NCBI GenBank assembly: GCA_035345875.1
Contig: DAORDH010000016.1
Span: forward strand, 1 to 64,000
From: UBA2033 sp035345875
GTDB taxonomy: Bacteria; Spirochaetota; Leptospiria; Leptospirales; Leptospiraceae
DNA: 64,000 nt
Direction: 5' to 3'
Part shown: one piece after another, positions 18,690 through 28,753 of the stretch
How the letters are laid out: every line of letters starts with the position of its first letter
Position numbering within the stretch: position 1 is the first letter of the stretch
Position numbers and translations under genes: made by a program
The notes under the pieces: model-generated
Database searches by the model: none
What the model saw: only the letters and a program-made list of their open reading frames with translations
What the model was told of the DNA's origin: nothing

Positions 18690-19331
18690 CCTTTTATTAT
18701 AACATTTTCATTCATAATTGCAAGTTTTAACGAACCTGATTTTTATCATAGGTTTCCTCTATTCTAGATTTAAAATTATTTAGCATAAATGCGAATAGCT
18801 TCTTAAATATCATTATAGAGCGTTTTCTTACAAATTTATGATTTTTTGGAAGAGCAGATTTTCCAAAAGAAATGGTTTCTATCAATTATTTAAAACCTGT
18901 CTAAAAACTCATTCCTATGATGATACGCAAAGATTCTTGTTTGTAGAACAACCAAAGACTGCTTTCTAGAGTCAGAATATGGAATCGTTCCAAATTACAT
19001 TATCTTAGCAATTCATTATAATATGCAATACAAATAGAATACTTCAATATACGATAACCGCCATAATTCTTATCTAGAATTAGATTCACTCTAATTTTTT
19101 TGATTATGAATTGTATTTCTATACAAGTCGATGGTCTAAAAGAAAAAACAAAAGATAAATTGAAAGAATGCAATATTCTATCACTACAGTTTAGTAATTG
19201 AAATTATTTCCTAATGGATTATCGTTCTCTATTCATTCAATGTGTTGAATAATTTATACATTTAGAAAAACTGTCTTGACCCATTTGTTATCAATTGTTG
19301 TGATTTGTTATATTTTTTCAAAAGGATTCAT
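18690..19331. other. Gene-free divergent intergenic region
   Basis: About 640 very AT-rich bases between the divergent nifJ and receptor-phosphatase genes. It must hold promoters for both, but I could not identify a convincing -35/-10 pair: TTGACC at 19276-19281 and TATATT at 19309-19314 are 27 bases apart. I see no RNA gene, repeat or small coding sequence. Confidence 0.5.
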
Positions 19332-21890
19332 ATGAATATTAAGATTATTTTCGCTCTTTTTTTCTTTCATCTAAATTTATTTGCAGTGGAAACCATCAAT
19401 CTAGTAAAAGACTGCGATTCATCCAAGCTTTGCAAACAACATGAATGGCAAATCATTGATTCCTTTCAAGAAGAATATATTTCCTTAAACAAGTTACCAG
19501 ATAACGCTAAAATAATCGAAAAATTTCCTATTACTATAAAAACTATTTATCCAGATACTAAGAGCAATGATTTTACTTTAAAGACTAGCTTTTCCATTTC
19601 AGAGGATTATTTAAAAGAAACTGAAATCAAAGGTCTATATCTAGAAGCGATTGCTGATGTATATGCAATTTATTTAAATGGTAAACTGATTAAAAAAGAA
19701 GGAAAATTTGAAAATGGCAAAGTAGTCTACAGTCGATATGGAAAGAAATTGGCTTACCCACTTAGCACTAACTTTTTTAAACTTGGAAAAAATGATTTAA
19801 CTATACATATTCAGGGAGAACCAAAGTTCAATTTATTAGGACTCTTTTCGGCTAACGGATATTATCTAGACAGTTTTGAAAAGGTATCTGTAGAAAGCAG
19901 AGATAGAACAGGAATCATTCTATTTTTTCTCTATTTATTTGTAGGAGCTTATCATCTATTTCTATATATCAAAAGAAATAATGAAAAATATAACCTTTTC
20001 TTTTCACTAGCTTCTCTCTTTATTTTTATTTATCTAATGAGTAGAAGTGGAATTTTATTTGAATATGGTCTTGACTCAACAATTGGTTATAAAATTGAAT
20101 TATTATCTGTTTATTATATCCTACCTTGCCTTGGGATCTTTTTTGAGTTATTATTTTTTAATAAGATTGGCAAACCCCTAAATATTTACTCCCTTTACTG
20201 CATTCTTCTTTCTTTTATAACTATTTTTTTACCGCAACATCTTATACTCTACGTACTCAGAGCATGGCAAATAACGGCTCTATGCTGCTTATTCTATTTC
20301 TTTTTTATATTTTATAAGGCAATTAAGGCTAAATCAAATTCTGCGAAAAGATTACTCATTGGAGTCACTATTTTAATATTGGCTACAATTTTTGATGTTT
20401 TAGATTCTATTATATTTAAATTAAATTTAGGACTAACTAGGTATGCTGTATTCGGTTTTATAGTTGGTATCGTAGGGCTACTCGCGAATCGTTTTATTAA
20501 TCTACACGAAACAGTAGAAGACCTAAACAAAACTCTTGAGGACAAGGTAGAGCAAAGAACAAAAGAATTGCAGGACACATTAAAAGAAGTAAAACTTCTA
20601 AAGGAACAACAAGATGGAGACTATTTCCTAACAACTCTAATCATAAGCCCATTAGCGTCAAATGTTCAAGGAGATGACACTGTTGATATTCAAATATTAA
20701 TACATCAGAAAAAACGATTTGAATTTAAAAATAAAATTCATGAAATTGGTGGAGATATTTGTATATCTGAAACCATTTATTTAAAAGGAAGAAAGTTCAC
20801 AGCCTTTGTAAATGGAGATGCTATGGGAAAATCAATCCAAGGTGCAGGTGGTGCGTTAGTTTTAGGCGTTGTTTTTAAATCTATTCTCTCAAGGGCGAAA
20901 TTATATTCTACGAAAGAACAAGTTTTTCCAGAGCGTTGGCTAAAATTAGCTTTTCAAGAATTGCAAAGTGTCTTTGAATCCTTTGATGGATCTATGATGA
21001 TATCGGTCGTTATGGGTTTAATAGACAATGAAAAAGGTCTCTTGTATTATATAAATGCAGAACATCCATTCTGTGTTCTTCTGAGAGATAATAAAGCAAG
21101 CTTTATAGAAAAGGAATCAAGTATCCGTAAAATTGGAATGATGACTCTAGAGCACTCTGGAAATTTTCAAGTAAATACTTTTAAATTAGAACCAAATGAT
21201 ATAGTAATTATAGGGTCTGACGGTCGAGATGATATTAAGCTTAGTGAGAACGAATCGGGAAGGCAAATAAACGAAGATGAAAGTCTCTTTCTAAGAACAG
21301 TCGAAGAAGCAAAAGGAAATCTCGAAAATATTTTTTCTTTAACAGAAAAAAAAGGCGAATTGATTGATGATTTTAGTTTACTTAGAATTTCTTTTAAGAA
21401 AACTCCAGATGGGATTTTAATCGAAGAAACAAAGGAAAGCATAGAAGCTTTGGAAGCGTATAATTCTGGAAATTTAGGTAGAGTGGAAGTCTTAGTAGAT
21501 ACAGCCATTCAACAAAATAAAATAAATAAAACGATTTTAAAATTACAAGCAAACATTGCATACCAGCGAAAATTATATTCAAAAGCAGCTGAATTTTATG
21601 CAAAATATTTAGAATTATTTCCAGATGAAAATCAGTTTTTATTTGCATGTGCCAAAAGTTTTAAATTAGCAAAACTATATGAACTAGCAGCAGATTATTC
21701 GGAACGATTGAAGTTAAGAGAGCCTAAAAATTCCTCTAACTTAGTATTACTAGTAGAAATATACTGTGATTTAAAAGCTTTCACGCGAGCAGAGAAAATT
21801 TTAGATCAACTCAAATCTGTTGAATTGGAAAATCCCAAAGTTGAAGAACTAAAAAGATTAATCGAGGATGGAAAAAAAGTTGATTCTTAA
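19332..21890 (+). CDS. 7TMR-DISM receptor with divergent SpoIIE phosphatase and TPR tail
   Basis: A membrane signalling protein of 852 residues. It has a signal peptide (IIFALFFFHLNLFA), a periplasmic domain, seven hydrophobic helices (about 190-395) and a coiled coil (EDLNKTLEDKVEQRTKELQD). A SpoIIE-like domain (about 430-690) follows, then TPR-type helices to the end. The phosphatase motifs are divergent: GGDICISE, NGDAMGKSIQGAGGALVLG, IGSDGRDDI and IDDFSLLRI. The acidic metal residues appear kept, so activity is possible. I chose the ATG at 19332 with AAAGGA at 19321-19326. It ends 13 bases from the convergent CAP-domain gene. Confidence 0.83.
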   Translation: MNIKIIFALFFFHLNLFAVETINLVKDCDSSKLCKQHEWQIIDSFQEEYISLNKLPDNAKIIEKFPITIKTIYPDTKSNDFTLKTSFSISEDYLKETEIKGLYLEAIADVYAIYLNGKLIKKEGKFENGKVVYSRYGKKLAYPLSTNFFKLGKNDLTIHIQGEPKFNLLGLFSANGYYLDSFEKVSVESRDRTGIILFFLYLFVGAYHLFLYIKRNNEKYNLFFSLASLFIFIYLMSRSGILFEYGLDSTIGYKIELLSVYYILPCLGIFFELLFFNKIGKPLNIYSLYCILLSFITIFLPQHLILYVLRAWQITALCCLFYFFFIFYKAIKAKSNSAKRLLIGVTILILATIFDVLDSIIFKLNLGLTRYAVFGFIVGIVGLLANRFINLHETVEDLNKTLEDKVEQRTKELQDTLKEVKLLKEQQDGDYFLTTLIISPLASNVQGDDTVDIQILIHQKKRFEFKNKIHEIGGDICISETIYLKGRKFTAFVNGDAMGKSIQGAGGALVLGVVFKSILSRAKLYSTKEQVFPERWLKLAFQELQSVFESFDGSMMISVVMGLIDNEKGLLYYINAEHPFCVLLRDNKASFIEKESSIRKIGMMTLEHSGNFQVNTFKLEPNDIVIIGSDGRDDIKLSENESGRQINEDESLFLRTVEEAKGNLENIFSLTEKKGELIDDFSLLRISFKKTPDGILIEETKESIEALEAYNSGNLGRVEVLVDTAIQQNKINKTILKLQANIAYQRKLYSKAAEFYAKYLELFPDENQFLFACAKSFKLAKLYELAADYSERLKLREPKNSSNLVLLVEIYCDLKAFTRAEKILDQLKSVELENPKVEELKRLIEDGKKVDS

Positions 21891-21903
21891 ACCATTCAAA
21901 CGA

Positions 21904-23475
21904 TTACCAGTTTCCAAAATTTTGAACACACATTAAAGGAAAATCCCTGTGATATCCACATGATACACCAATGTAATTAAAATCTTTGTGAAATAAATTG
22001 GCTCGATGCCCCCTATTAGAAACACCATCATCCACTAGTAGGGAAATCACAACATCTCTTGGATCAACTGTTCCATAATAAATATTCTCTCCTACAATCT
22101 TATATTCTTTTTTGTATTTTTGAATTCTATTCACCGGAGAAGATCCACTACTACCGTAATGCCCAGTGATCCCTTTTGATCCTGTATCCAATACATGATC
22201 TTTTGCGGATAACGTTAATTCTTCGTTTGGAGTTAATTCGCTCAGAGGCGTTACCTTTTCTAAAAATCGTATCGCTTCTTCTAAGGCTGAAATTCCCTCC
22301 TCTACAGTTATCGGGGATCGACTTATTTCTTTATATATTTTATCAAAGTAATTTACTCTTCTTCGCTTTATTATTTCAGCATACTCTCTAGGTTTTGTTC
22401 TTAATAGATTTGTTTCTTCAATTACTTTATATTCGAACTCGGAGAGATAGTTGTAGTTGGACTTTTTATTTCTATCTTTCTGATATTCCTGCATTTCAAC
22501 ATTTGGAATTATATCTTCAGCAAGCGTTAAATGACACATATATGTATATGTTGAATCATTCCTGCAGGCAAGACCTAAGTAATTTATATCTGTATCAAAT
22601 ATTGAATTTTTAAATTCTCCCTTTTTTCTTGTATTCATAGAAAGTAAATAAGCAACCAAGTCAGAAGGATTATTAAAACCAAATACTTGTGATTCTACAA
22701 TATTAATTAGTTCGGGATCCTGTATGTATTTTCCATATCTATCTCTCAACTCTCGCCAGTGACTAGAATAGGAGAAATTAGATTTAAAATAATTTTGCAA
22801 AGCACTTGATATTTCCGCTGAAATCCTTAATGGACTCCTTGGTTGTGCTAATTCTAAATTTGCAATTGCCTCTTCTAATCCTTTTATTCCTTCTTTTGTT
22901 TGATATGGTCTTCTATCTAGCGGATAATAAATATTATTCTCATAAAACGGAATTCGTTCCCGAAGACTCTTTGCATATTCTTTTGGTGAAGTTCTCACTT
23001 TATTTAACTCTTCTAGAATCTGTTTTTCAAAAATTGTAAGCGGGAAAATGTCGGAGGGTGTTTTAAAATTTTTTTCTGACTCTGCCTCTAAATCAAAAGG
23101 CATCTTATCAGCTGGCAATTCATAAGGAATAGTAGAGTTTTGTATTCCAGAATAGATTCCTAAATTAATCCATTGATTGTTTTTTTGAAAATATATATCG
23201 TGAATGTTAAGATATTGCTTTTTATTTACAAAAAATTGATAATCAACCTGCTTATCTTTAATGATAGGCTCAACCCCTCTCTCATTGATGAATAAAACAC
23301 GAGCCTTTAAATCTCCACAATCTTTACAATATACATAAAGTTTAATTGCATCCCTCACTGCATCAAAAGCCTTTTTAGCTTCATTTCTCCCAAAACTAAA
23401 TAGGTGAGTAGAAATGAGTAAGGAAAAAAGTAAGACAAATAAAGATCGAGTGAGTAACTTTCTAGGTAAATACAT
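21904..23475 (-). CDS. Secreted protein with two CAP (SCP/PR1) domains
   Basis: A 523-residue exported protein. The signal peptide (SLFVLLFSLLISTHLFSFG) is followed by about 110 unrecognised residues and two related CAP domains. The first (about 150-320) starts with ILEELNKVRTSPKEYA and lacks the clear histidine motifs. The second (about 350-520) starts with VIEETNLLRTKPREYA and has GHYGSSG, GENIYYG, NRGHRANLFHKDFNYIG and a closing CVQNFGNW. The second domain matches typical bacterial CAP proteins; the first looks degenerate. Functions of bacterial CAP proteins are mostly unknown; surface or periplasmic binding is likely. It lies 67 bp after the DUF1577 gene and may be co-transcribed. Confidence 0.85.
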   Translation of the reverse strand: MYLPRKLLTRSLFVLLFSLLISTHLFSFGRNEAKKAFDAVRDAIKLYVYCKDCGDLKARVLFINERGVEPIIKDKQVDYQFFVNKKQYLNIHDIYFQKNNQWINLGIYSGIQNSTIPYELPADKMPFDLEAESEKNFKTPSDIFPLTIFEKQILEELNKVRTSPKEYAKSLRERIPFYENNIYYPLDRRPYQTKEGIKGLEEAIANLELAQPRSPLRISAEISSALQNYFKSNFSYSSHWRELRDRYGKYIQDPELINIVESQVFGFNNPSDLVAYLLSMNTRKKGEFKNSIFDTDINYLGLACRNDSTYTYMCHLTLAEDIIPNVEMQEYQKDRNKKSNYNYLSEFEYKVIEETNLLRTKPREYAEIIKRRRVNYFDKIYKEISRSPITVEEGISALEEAIRFLEKVTPLSELTPNEELTLSAKDHVLDTGSKGITGHYGSSGSSPVNRIQKYKKEYKIVGENIYYGTVDPRDVVISLLVDDGVSNRGHRANLFHKDFNYIGVSCGYHRDFPLMCVQNFGNW

Positions 23476-23542
23476 ACTATCCTTATAAAATTAGATTTGT
23501 ATGTATGTCTATTTTAAATTCGCCACCACAAGTTTGAATCTA

Positions 23543-24715
23543 TCAAGATTTTGAGGAACTAGATAATTGAAGCTTTCCTTGTCTTGCTAAGTCTATATTT
23601 TTGTGATAACGTTCCCTTTCTCCTGCCAATGCAGATTTTCCAACAATCTCAACTCCTAAATCAAGCCGAGTTCCTTCTTCATTTTTCGATATCCACCGAA
23701 TAATTCCTGAGACGGTTAAAGGAGCTTGCATTCTAAAATATATATCGAAAACAAAACGATCATGTTTTTGTAAACTTTCAATTAGATAGGGATTTGTAAT
23801 GCTCATTCGAAGCCCATGTCTAGATACTTCCAAAATAGGAAATCTTTCTTGTGTCTTCACTGTATTTGACTCTTGAATTCGTCTAGCAATTTCAACTCTT
23901 ACTTTCTTTAAATCTTCGAGCATAGTTTGAGAAATCTTTTTATCTTTACTTTGAATTGAGATATAACCAAGACTTATTTTCTCATCTCCTTGATTTGTAT
24001 ATAAAATTGGAAGAATTAATTCAGATACAATTTTTTGCTCTTTATATTGTGCAATCGCATGCGAAATATCATCGTCTATCTCATCTCTATAATTGATTTG
24101 ATCTGCAAAATAGGCTACGTAGGATCTAGGGTTCTGAGTATCTGGAAGCCATAGAAATTTCTGTGTCTTTCGGACAACGTCATACGATAAAGGCAAGTCA
24201 GACTTAAAAACATTCACTGAAATATTACAATCAAATCTCTGTGATAACCTACTTTCATAGTCATCAAAATGAACCTTAACTAAATTTGGAACGTTAAACA
24301 TATTGGATTGAATTAGAAATTTATTTGAAATGATATTTGTAGCAAAAGCGGTTCCAGAAGGAAGAGGAATTCTTTCATTCTCTCTATTTCTTCTCGCAAT
24401 TTCTAGTTTGTTTACTTGCAATAAAAACAAACCATCTTCCACTTGGCTTATAAAGTCACAATCAATATGAATATAATTGGCTAGGATTTTAAAAAGTTGA
24501 ACATTCATCGGAAAGAAAAAATCTGTTTCAGGCGGAAGATAGACTAAAATCTTTTCTCCTCCCTCTAATATTTTCTTAAGAATCACTTTTTGATCAAATG
24601 GATCCATTCTTAATAGTAATTCCTTATCTAAAAGATACTTGGATAAGATATGATGCTTTTGTTCTAGGGAAGTAATCACGTCAATGTCTCTCGACTTCTT
24701 ATCAATGTATTGCAT
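23543..24715 (-). CDS. DUF1577 family protein with PilZ-like C-terminus
   Basis: A 390-residue soluble protein that I recognise as DUF1577, a family I know from Leptospira. The N-terminal part (about 1-110) covers VILKKILEGGEKILVYLPPETD. The C-terminal part (about 290-370) has FPILEVSRHGLRMSI and GVEIVG, the layout of a PilZ-like beta barrel. The usual RxxxR of c-di-GMP-binding PilZ is seen only loosely, so ligand binding is open. No signal peptide or membrane segment is visible. It supports assignment of the window to Leptospiraceae. Confidence 0.7.
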   Translation of the reverse strand: MQYIDKKSRDIDVITSLEQKHHILSKYLLDKELLLRMDPFDQKVILKKILEGGEKILVYLPPETDFFFPMNVQLFKILANYIHIDCDFISQVEDGLFLLQVNKLEIARRNRENERIPLPSGTAFATNIISNKFLIQSNMFNVPNLVKVHFDDYESRLSQRFDCNISVNVFKSDLPLSYDVVRKTQKFLWLPDTQNPRSYVAYFADQINYRDEIDDDISHAIAQYKEQKIVSELILPILYTNQGDEKISLGYISIQSKDKKISQTMLEDLKKVRVEIARRIQESNTVKTQERFPILEVSRHGLRMSITNPYLIESLQKHDRFVFDIYFRMQAPLTVSGIIRWISKNEEGTRLDLGVEIVGKSALAGERERYHKNIDLARQGKLQLSSSSKS

Positions 24716-25354
24716 AGTCTTGTTTTAGGTCTAAAACTCCTTTGCCTTTTTTATTTCTAAACTAACCAGTCCCAATCCTACTATTTTAAGAATTTATCCA
24801 AATTAGCAGCAGAAAAGAACCTTTTGTTTTGTCTTACCTTATTTAGTAAATTTATTGACAAAGGGTCAATAATAAATTGACAAATTTAAGTTTTAGCAGG
24901 AAATTTTTTTACTAAAAATATTTTTTCTTAATTTAAAAATATATGTGTTCTATGTAATTTTTAAAAATTTTCTATATCAACTCATTCTGAGAGAAAGATC
25001 TTAATTTTGAGAAACTGAGATACTATTTGGATTTTGCACACTACAAGTGTCTCTTATACTTTCTCTAGCGCTTAGAGCATAGTTTGCACTTTGCCTCAAG
25101 CGATCTTTTTATTGATCTAATAAAAATGTTACTTTCAGTTACCCTATTTTTCAAATTCTCTCTTTTGTATCCAGACATTGATTCAATCTTTTTGCATAAT
25201 CCTAGATTGATAAAGCTGTTTGAGTGTATATTGGATCGATTTGCTTAAAATTGAAAACACAAACCTGCAAGTTTTCCCAAAAGACATTTGATTTTAATAC
25301 CTAAGTGATTGGTTTTCCAGTTATAAAAATAGGAAATAGAAAATTTCAACTTTT
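24716..25354. other. Gene-free AT-rich region
   Basis: About 640 bases between the DUF1577 gene and the end of the five-gene operon. It is rich in A/T runs. I see no RNA gene, repeat family member or supported small coding sequence. It should contain the promoter of the DUF1577 gene near its left end. Confidence 0.5.
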
Positions 25355-26452
25355 CTATTTTCGATATTTCACGTAGTATCTTTCTTGTGGGAATCCAAGA
25401 ATTTGCCTAATTTGCTTTTCGTCTTTCCAAGTTTCCTCTGGAAACTTTTTTAATTCGATATTTCCGATTGCCTGTCTAAAGTTGTTATTTCCCTCTGGCG
25501 CTTTATCTGTTCCAGTTTTATCTGATGTGCTGATTTGATTAGAAATTCCGATGCTGCCTTTTTCATCTGTTAATAAAATCTTCACGGCTCTTTTCTTATA
25601 TGCATTGATTGAAAACTCTTTTTCCTTTATTGTTTTTGAGAAAAAAGCTCTCACATCTAATACGATGAGAGATATTTGCATGTTTCCAACTGCAGGATTT
25701 TTACTATCGTCAACTGTGCCTTTTAAACAAGTATGCTGCAATTCGGGATAAGCAAAGTTCCAATATCCAGCTTTATCGATAATTGCAATTCGGACTCCTA
25801 CGATTTTTCTTCCTTCTAAGTTATTCTTTTCAATTGTTCCCGCTTCGATTTTATCATTATTAGAGAGAGATGATCTTAAATTCCAAATTCCTGTTTCATC
25901 CATATGGTATAGACTAAAATTTTCTTTTGGAGCTAGATCTGGAAACTGAACTTCTATCGTTTTATCCGGCGCAAGCAGAACTTTATTCTCTCCTTGCTTG
26001 AATTCAATTCTAAACATTCCCCCCGAAACTAAAAATATTTCTTTACCATACTTATTGTAATAAACTAAACCAATACCAGCTGTTAAAAAATCTAATTCAT
26101 CAATAACTTCAGTTACGAATATATTCACATTCCCTTCAATAGGCTTACCGCTGTTATCCACAAATGCATTTTCAGGAAAAGTAAATCGAGTTCCTCTTGT
26201 GCCAACAACTTCGTTTTTCTTAGTTGTATCTATATCGAATTTTTGCTCTTTGGGTGCAAATATCTTAAGCATAGGAGAGGACTCAATTTTGTCCATTCTC
26301 ACTTTATCTTTAATAACACTCTCTGTTACAACATTCTTGCTATCTACATAGTTCAAGATTCCAAATTCTGTTACTTTAAAGTTCCTGCCAACCTGTGCTT
26401 GTAAATTAGATGTTAGGATAACAAGGATTATCCAGTAAATTGAATTTTTCAT
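25355..26452 (-). CDS. Secreted beta-rich protein, ZU5/carboxypeptidase-regulatory-like
   Basis: A 365-residue exported protein with a signal peptide ending near LQAQ. The segment GTRGTRFTFPENAFVDNSG, then GNVNIFVTEVIDELDFL, has the pattern of ZU5-like beta modules seen in outer-membrane-associated proteins of Bacteroidetes and Leptospira. Residues 145-330 look beta-rich with no recognised catalytic motif. It is the last gene of a compact operon and overlaps the TPR gene by four bases. The function is unknown; a surface or periplasmic structural role is plausible. Confidence 0.7.
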   Translation of the reverse strand: MKNSIYWIILVILTSNLQAQVGRNFKVTEFGILNYVDSKNVVTESVIKDKVRMDKIESSPMLKIFAPKEQKFDIDTTKKNEVVGTRGTRFTFPENAFVDNSGKPIEGNVNIFVTEVIDELDFLTAGIGLVYYNKYGKEIFLVSGGMFRIEFKQGENKVLLAPDKTIEVQFPDLAPKENFSLYHMDETGIWNLRSSLSNNDKIEAGTIEKNNLEGRKIVGVRIAIIDKAGYWNFAYPELQHTCLKGTVDDSKNPAVGNMQISLIVLDVRAFFSKTIKEKEFSINAYKKRAVKILLTDEKGSIGISNQISTSDKTGTDKAPEGNNNFRQAIGNIELKKFPEETWKDEKQIRQILGFPQERYYVKYRK

Positions 26453-27258
26453 AATTTTGAATCTTGCCTTACTAATTTTTTTAGTTCATCTATTTTTGGA
26501 TTCTCAGGAGATAATTTTTCTGCCATTTTCAAATCTAAAAACGAGTTAATATAGTCCCCTTTTTTATAATATACAATCGCTCTATGATAGTATAAATCAA
26601 AGGATTCTGGATTGATAAGTATTCCTCTATTTAAATGAATGAGAGCAGAATGATACTCCTCTTTCATATAATGTGCAATCCCTAAATAAAGTTCTGCAAC
26701 AAACATAGAACTATTTTCTCTTAAAACATCTTTTAGAATAGCTTTTGCTTCTGCATATTTTTTTGTTTTTGTTAAGAATACTGCATAATTTACTTTCACA
26801 ATTGGATTCTCTGCAGAAAGTTTCATCGCTATCTTGTGAGCTTCTTCTGCTTTATCATATTTTTTTACAATCAGATATGCTTGCGCAAGATTGGAATAAA
26901 CGATTGCCGATTTACTACTGAGTGAAATTGATTTTTCAAATTCATCAATCGCTTGCTGGTAAGATCCCATTGATAAATAGGTAATAGCTAACTCATTAAA
27001 ACAATCGTGTGTGCTAACAACATTACAAATGCGAGTATAAATTTTTACAGCCTCTTCGTAGGCATTTTTATCTAAATATAATTTAGCGAGTAACATCTCT
27101 GCATCGATATCACTGGTATAATTTGATTTTAAAAGTGTTTCAATTGCCTCATCAAATCTTCCTGCTTCTCTAAGCTTTCGAACAGAATCTAAACTATCTG
27201 ACCAGAGATTTACAGATATAAATGAAACTATGAATATTGATAATATTCCCCAATTCAT
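26449..27258 (-). CDS. Exported TPR-repeat protein
   Basis: A 269-residue protein with an N-terminal signal (WGILSIFIVSFISVNLW) followed by about seven tetratricopeptide repeats. Repeats are clear in RFDEAIETLLKSNY, YEEAVKIYTRIC, YQQAIDEFEKSISL, YDKAEEAHKIAMKL, YAEAKAILKDVL and YHSALIHLNRGILI. It is likely periplasmic and binds partner proteins. It overlaps the next gene by four bases and starts six bases after the DUF2797 gene, so it belongs to the five-gene operon. Confidence 0.85.
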   Translation of the reverse strand: MNWGILSIFIVSFISVNLWSDSLDSVRKLREAGRFDEAIETLLKSNYTSDIDAEMLLAKLYLDKNAYEEAVKIYTRICNVVSTHDCFNELAITYLSMGSYQQAIDEFEKSISLSSKSAIVYSNLAQAYLIVKKYDKAEEAHKIAMKLSAENPIVKVNYAVFLTKTKKYAEAKAILKDVLRENSSMFVAELYLGIAHYMKEEYHSALIHLNRGILINPESFDLYYHRAIVYYKKGDYINSFLDLKMAEKLSPENPKIDELKKLVRQDSKL

Positions 27259-27264
27259 CGCTAA

Positions 27265-28113
27265 CTATATAACCTCAATTTCTAAATGATATCCGCCATA
27301 GGATCTCAAATTGATTACTCCTTTTTCAAATAACAAATACTGTCCTTTAATTCCGATCAAAATATCGTCTATCGGCTTATCTTTGTCTGGTTTATAGGAA
27401 ACTTTCTTATCAGGGTATTTTAAAATGGGATATTTTATTTCAGTTAATTTTGCTTTTTTTATTATTGTATATTCTTTGACTAATTCTTCTAATTTTATTT
27501 TTGAAAGTAATTCATCTCTTTTTTTAAATAAATCTACTTCTAAAGAATCACTGCTAATTAGTTTTTGCCAAGATGTTTTATCTGCAACATACTTAGCCAA
27601 AGTATTTTCTACAATTCCTGAATCTCTTCTAGATACAAACTCTAAAACGGGAATTGCATACATGGCTCCTTGGTCCACCCATCTTTTACTAACAGGATTT
27701 TCTTTTGTAATTCCCACTTTAATTCCGCTGGTATTGGCAAGATAAAGCGTATGTTTTTTAAAACAATTACTAAGTCCCCATTCTGGCTCTCTACATGTTC
27801 CCAAGTGATGATGGCAAGTTTCTGGTTTTAAAATACACATATCATTACTTGCCAAATTCATAAAGCAGCTATAACAAGATCCTTGATTAAAACTTTTAGT
27901 AGTCGTTCTACCACAATCTACACATCGAATTTCTCCAGTAAATGAAAGCTTGAGTCTTTTGCCTAAAAGAGAATTTACAGTAAAATCGCTTACTATTTCC
28001 TTTGCTTCTGCTTTTTGAGTTTTCTTTATTCCGGCAGGATATTCTGCCAAAACAAAAGAGTAGCTAACAGGTGTTAGCCCCTCATGTTTCATCATTCTAA
28101 GAAAGCCCTTCAC
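27265..28113 (-). CDS. DUF2797 family zinc-cysteine protein
   Basis: A 282-residue soluble protein recognised as DUF2797. The N-terminal half has a zinc-type cysteine cluster: CVDCGRTT, CYSCF, CILKPETCHHHLGTC and SNCF. Then comes LYLANTSGIKVGIT with KRWVDQGA and an acidic VENTLAKY, a pattern like a GIY-YIG nuclease core. In that view Gly-Ile-Thr, the Arg and the Glu would line the site, which is my inference. The first gene of the operon that overlaps it does so by four bases. Cellular role unknown; nucleic-acid binding is plausible. Confidence 0.8.
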   Translation of the reverse strand: MKGFLRMMKHEGLTPVSYSFVLAEYPAGIKKTQKAEAKEIVSDFTVNSLLGKRLKLSFTGEIRCVDCGRTTTKSFNQGSCYSCFMNLASNDMCILKPETCHHHLGTCREPEWGLSNCFKKHTLYLANTSGIKVGITKENPVSKRWVDQGAMYAIPVLEFVSRRDSGIVENTLAKYVADKTSWQKLISSDSLEVDLFKKRDELLSKIKLEELVKEYTIIKKAKLTEIKYPILKYPDKKVSYKPDKDKPIDDILIGIKGQYLLFEKGVINLRSYGGYHLEIEVI

Positions 28114-28742
28114 TGAAATTTTATCCTTTTTAATGAATCGATTTCTTTATTTTTAAATTGTAAAACCAAAATGGAAACCAATGTTTCCTCCCCTTTCTTA
28201 CCTTTCCACTGAAATAAAATCCACTGATTTTTGAAAATATAATGAGAGATATAATTATTTTTTAGATAGTAAACCTGTAGCATATCTTCATTCACAGTTC
28301 CATCGGATGCCTTATCCTCTCCTACTAAAAACACCTTTCCACCTAATATGTTTTTTTCCTTTGAGATTCTAATTCCTATCTTCCCACCAGCAGCATTTTC
28401 ACTACTTACATCTTCTGCATTTTTTTTAATAGAATATTCATCTGTTAAAAAATTACAAGGAAACTGACCCGGAAGCTCCGGAAAATTTTCCTGACACATT
28501 GAGTAGTTTACAACCGACTCTTTTCCAAATTTATACTTATCTTTAACAGATTTTTCAATTTTATCGTAATTGAATTCCTTCAAGACTTTATCTGTCTGTG
28601 CTTTGCCTATCGTAACCCATTTTGTTTCTGCAAAAACGGATACATTGCTGACTAGAAACAAACTAATCAGAATCAGCGGATAATTAGGATTACCTACTAC
28701 TTTATTTTTAAATACTTCCGAGAATCGGATTTTTTTAAACAT
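28110..28742 (-). CDS. Exported protein of unknown function
   Basis: A 210-residue protein that I do not recognise. An internal hydrophobic segment (YPLILISLFLVSNVSVFAE, about 20-38) looks like a signal peptide with a long charged N-terminus, so the true start may be further in. Two cysteines, in SMCQENFPELPGQFPC, may form a disulfide. A good AAAGGAG ribosome site precedes the ATG at 28742, 11 bases after the DUF1343 gene. It overlaps the DUF2797 gene by four bases. Confidence 0.7.
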   Translation of the reverse strand: MFKKIRFSEVFKNKVVGNPNYPLILISLFLVSNVSVFAETKWVTIGKAQTDKVLKEFNYDKIEKSVKDKYKFGKESVVNYSMCQENFPELPGQFPCNFLTDEYSIKKNAEDVSSENAAGGKIGIRISKEKNILGGKVFLVGEDKASDGTVNEDMLQVYYLKNNYISHYIFKNQWILFQWKGKKGEETLVSILVLQFKNKEIDSLKRIKFQ

Positions 28743-28753
28743 TTTATCTCCTT

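Noticed and set aside
19276..19314. Promoter TTGACC...TATATT before the second receptor phosphatase
   Set aside because: The spacing of 27 bases is too long for a normal sigma-70 promoter.
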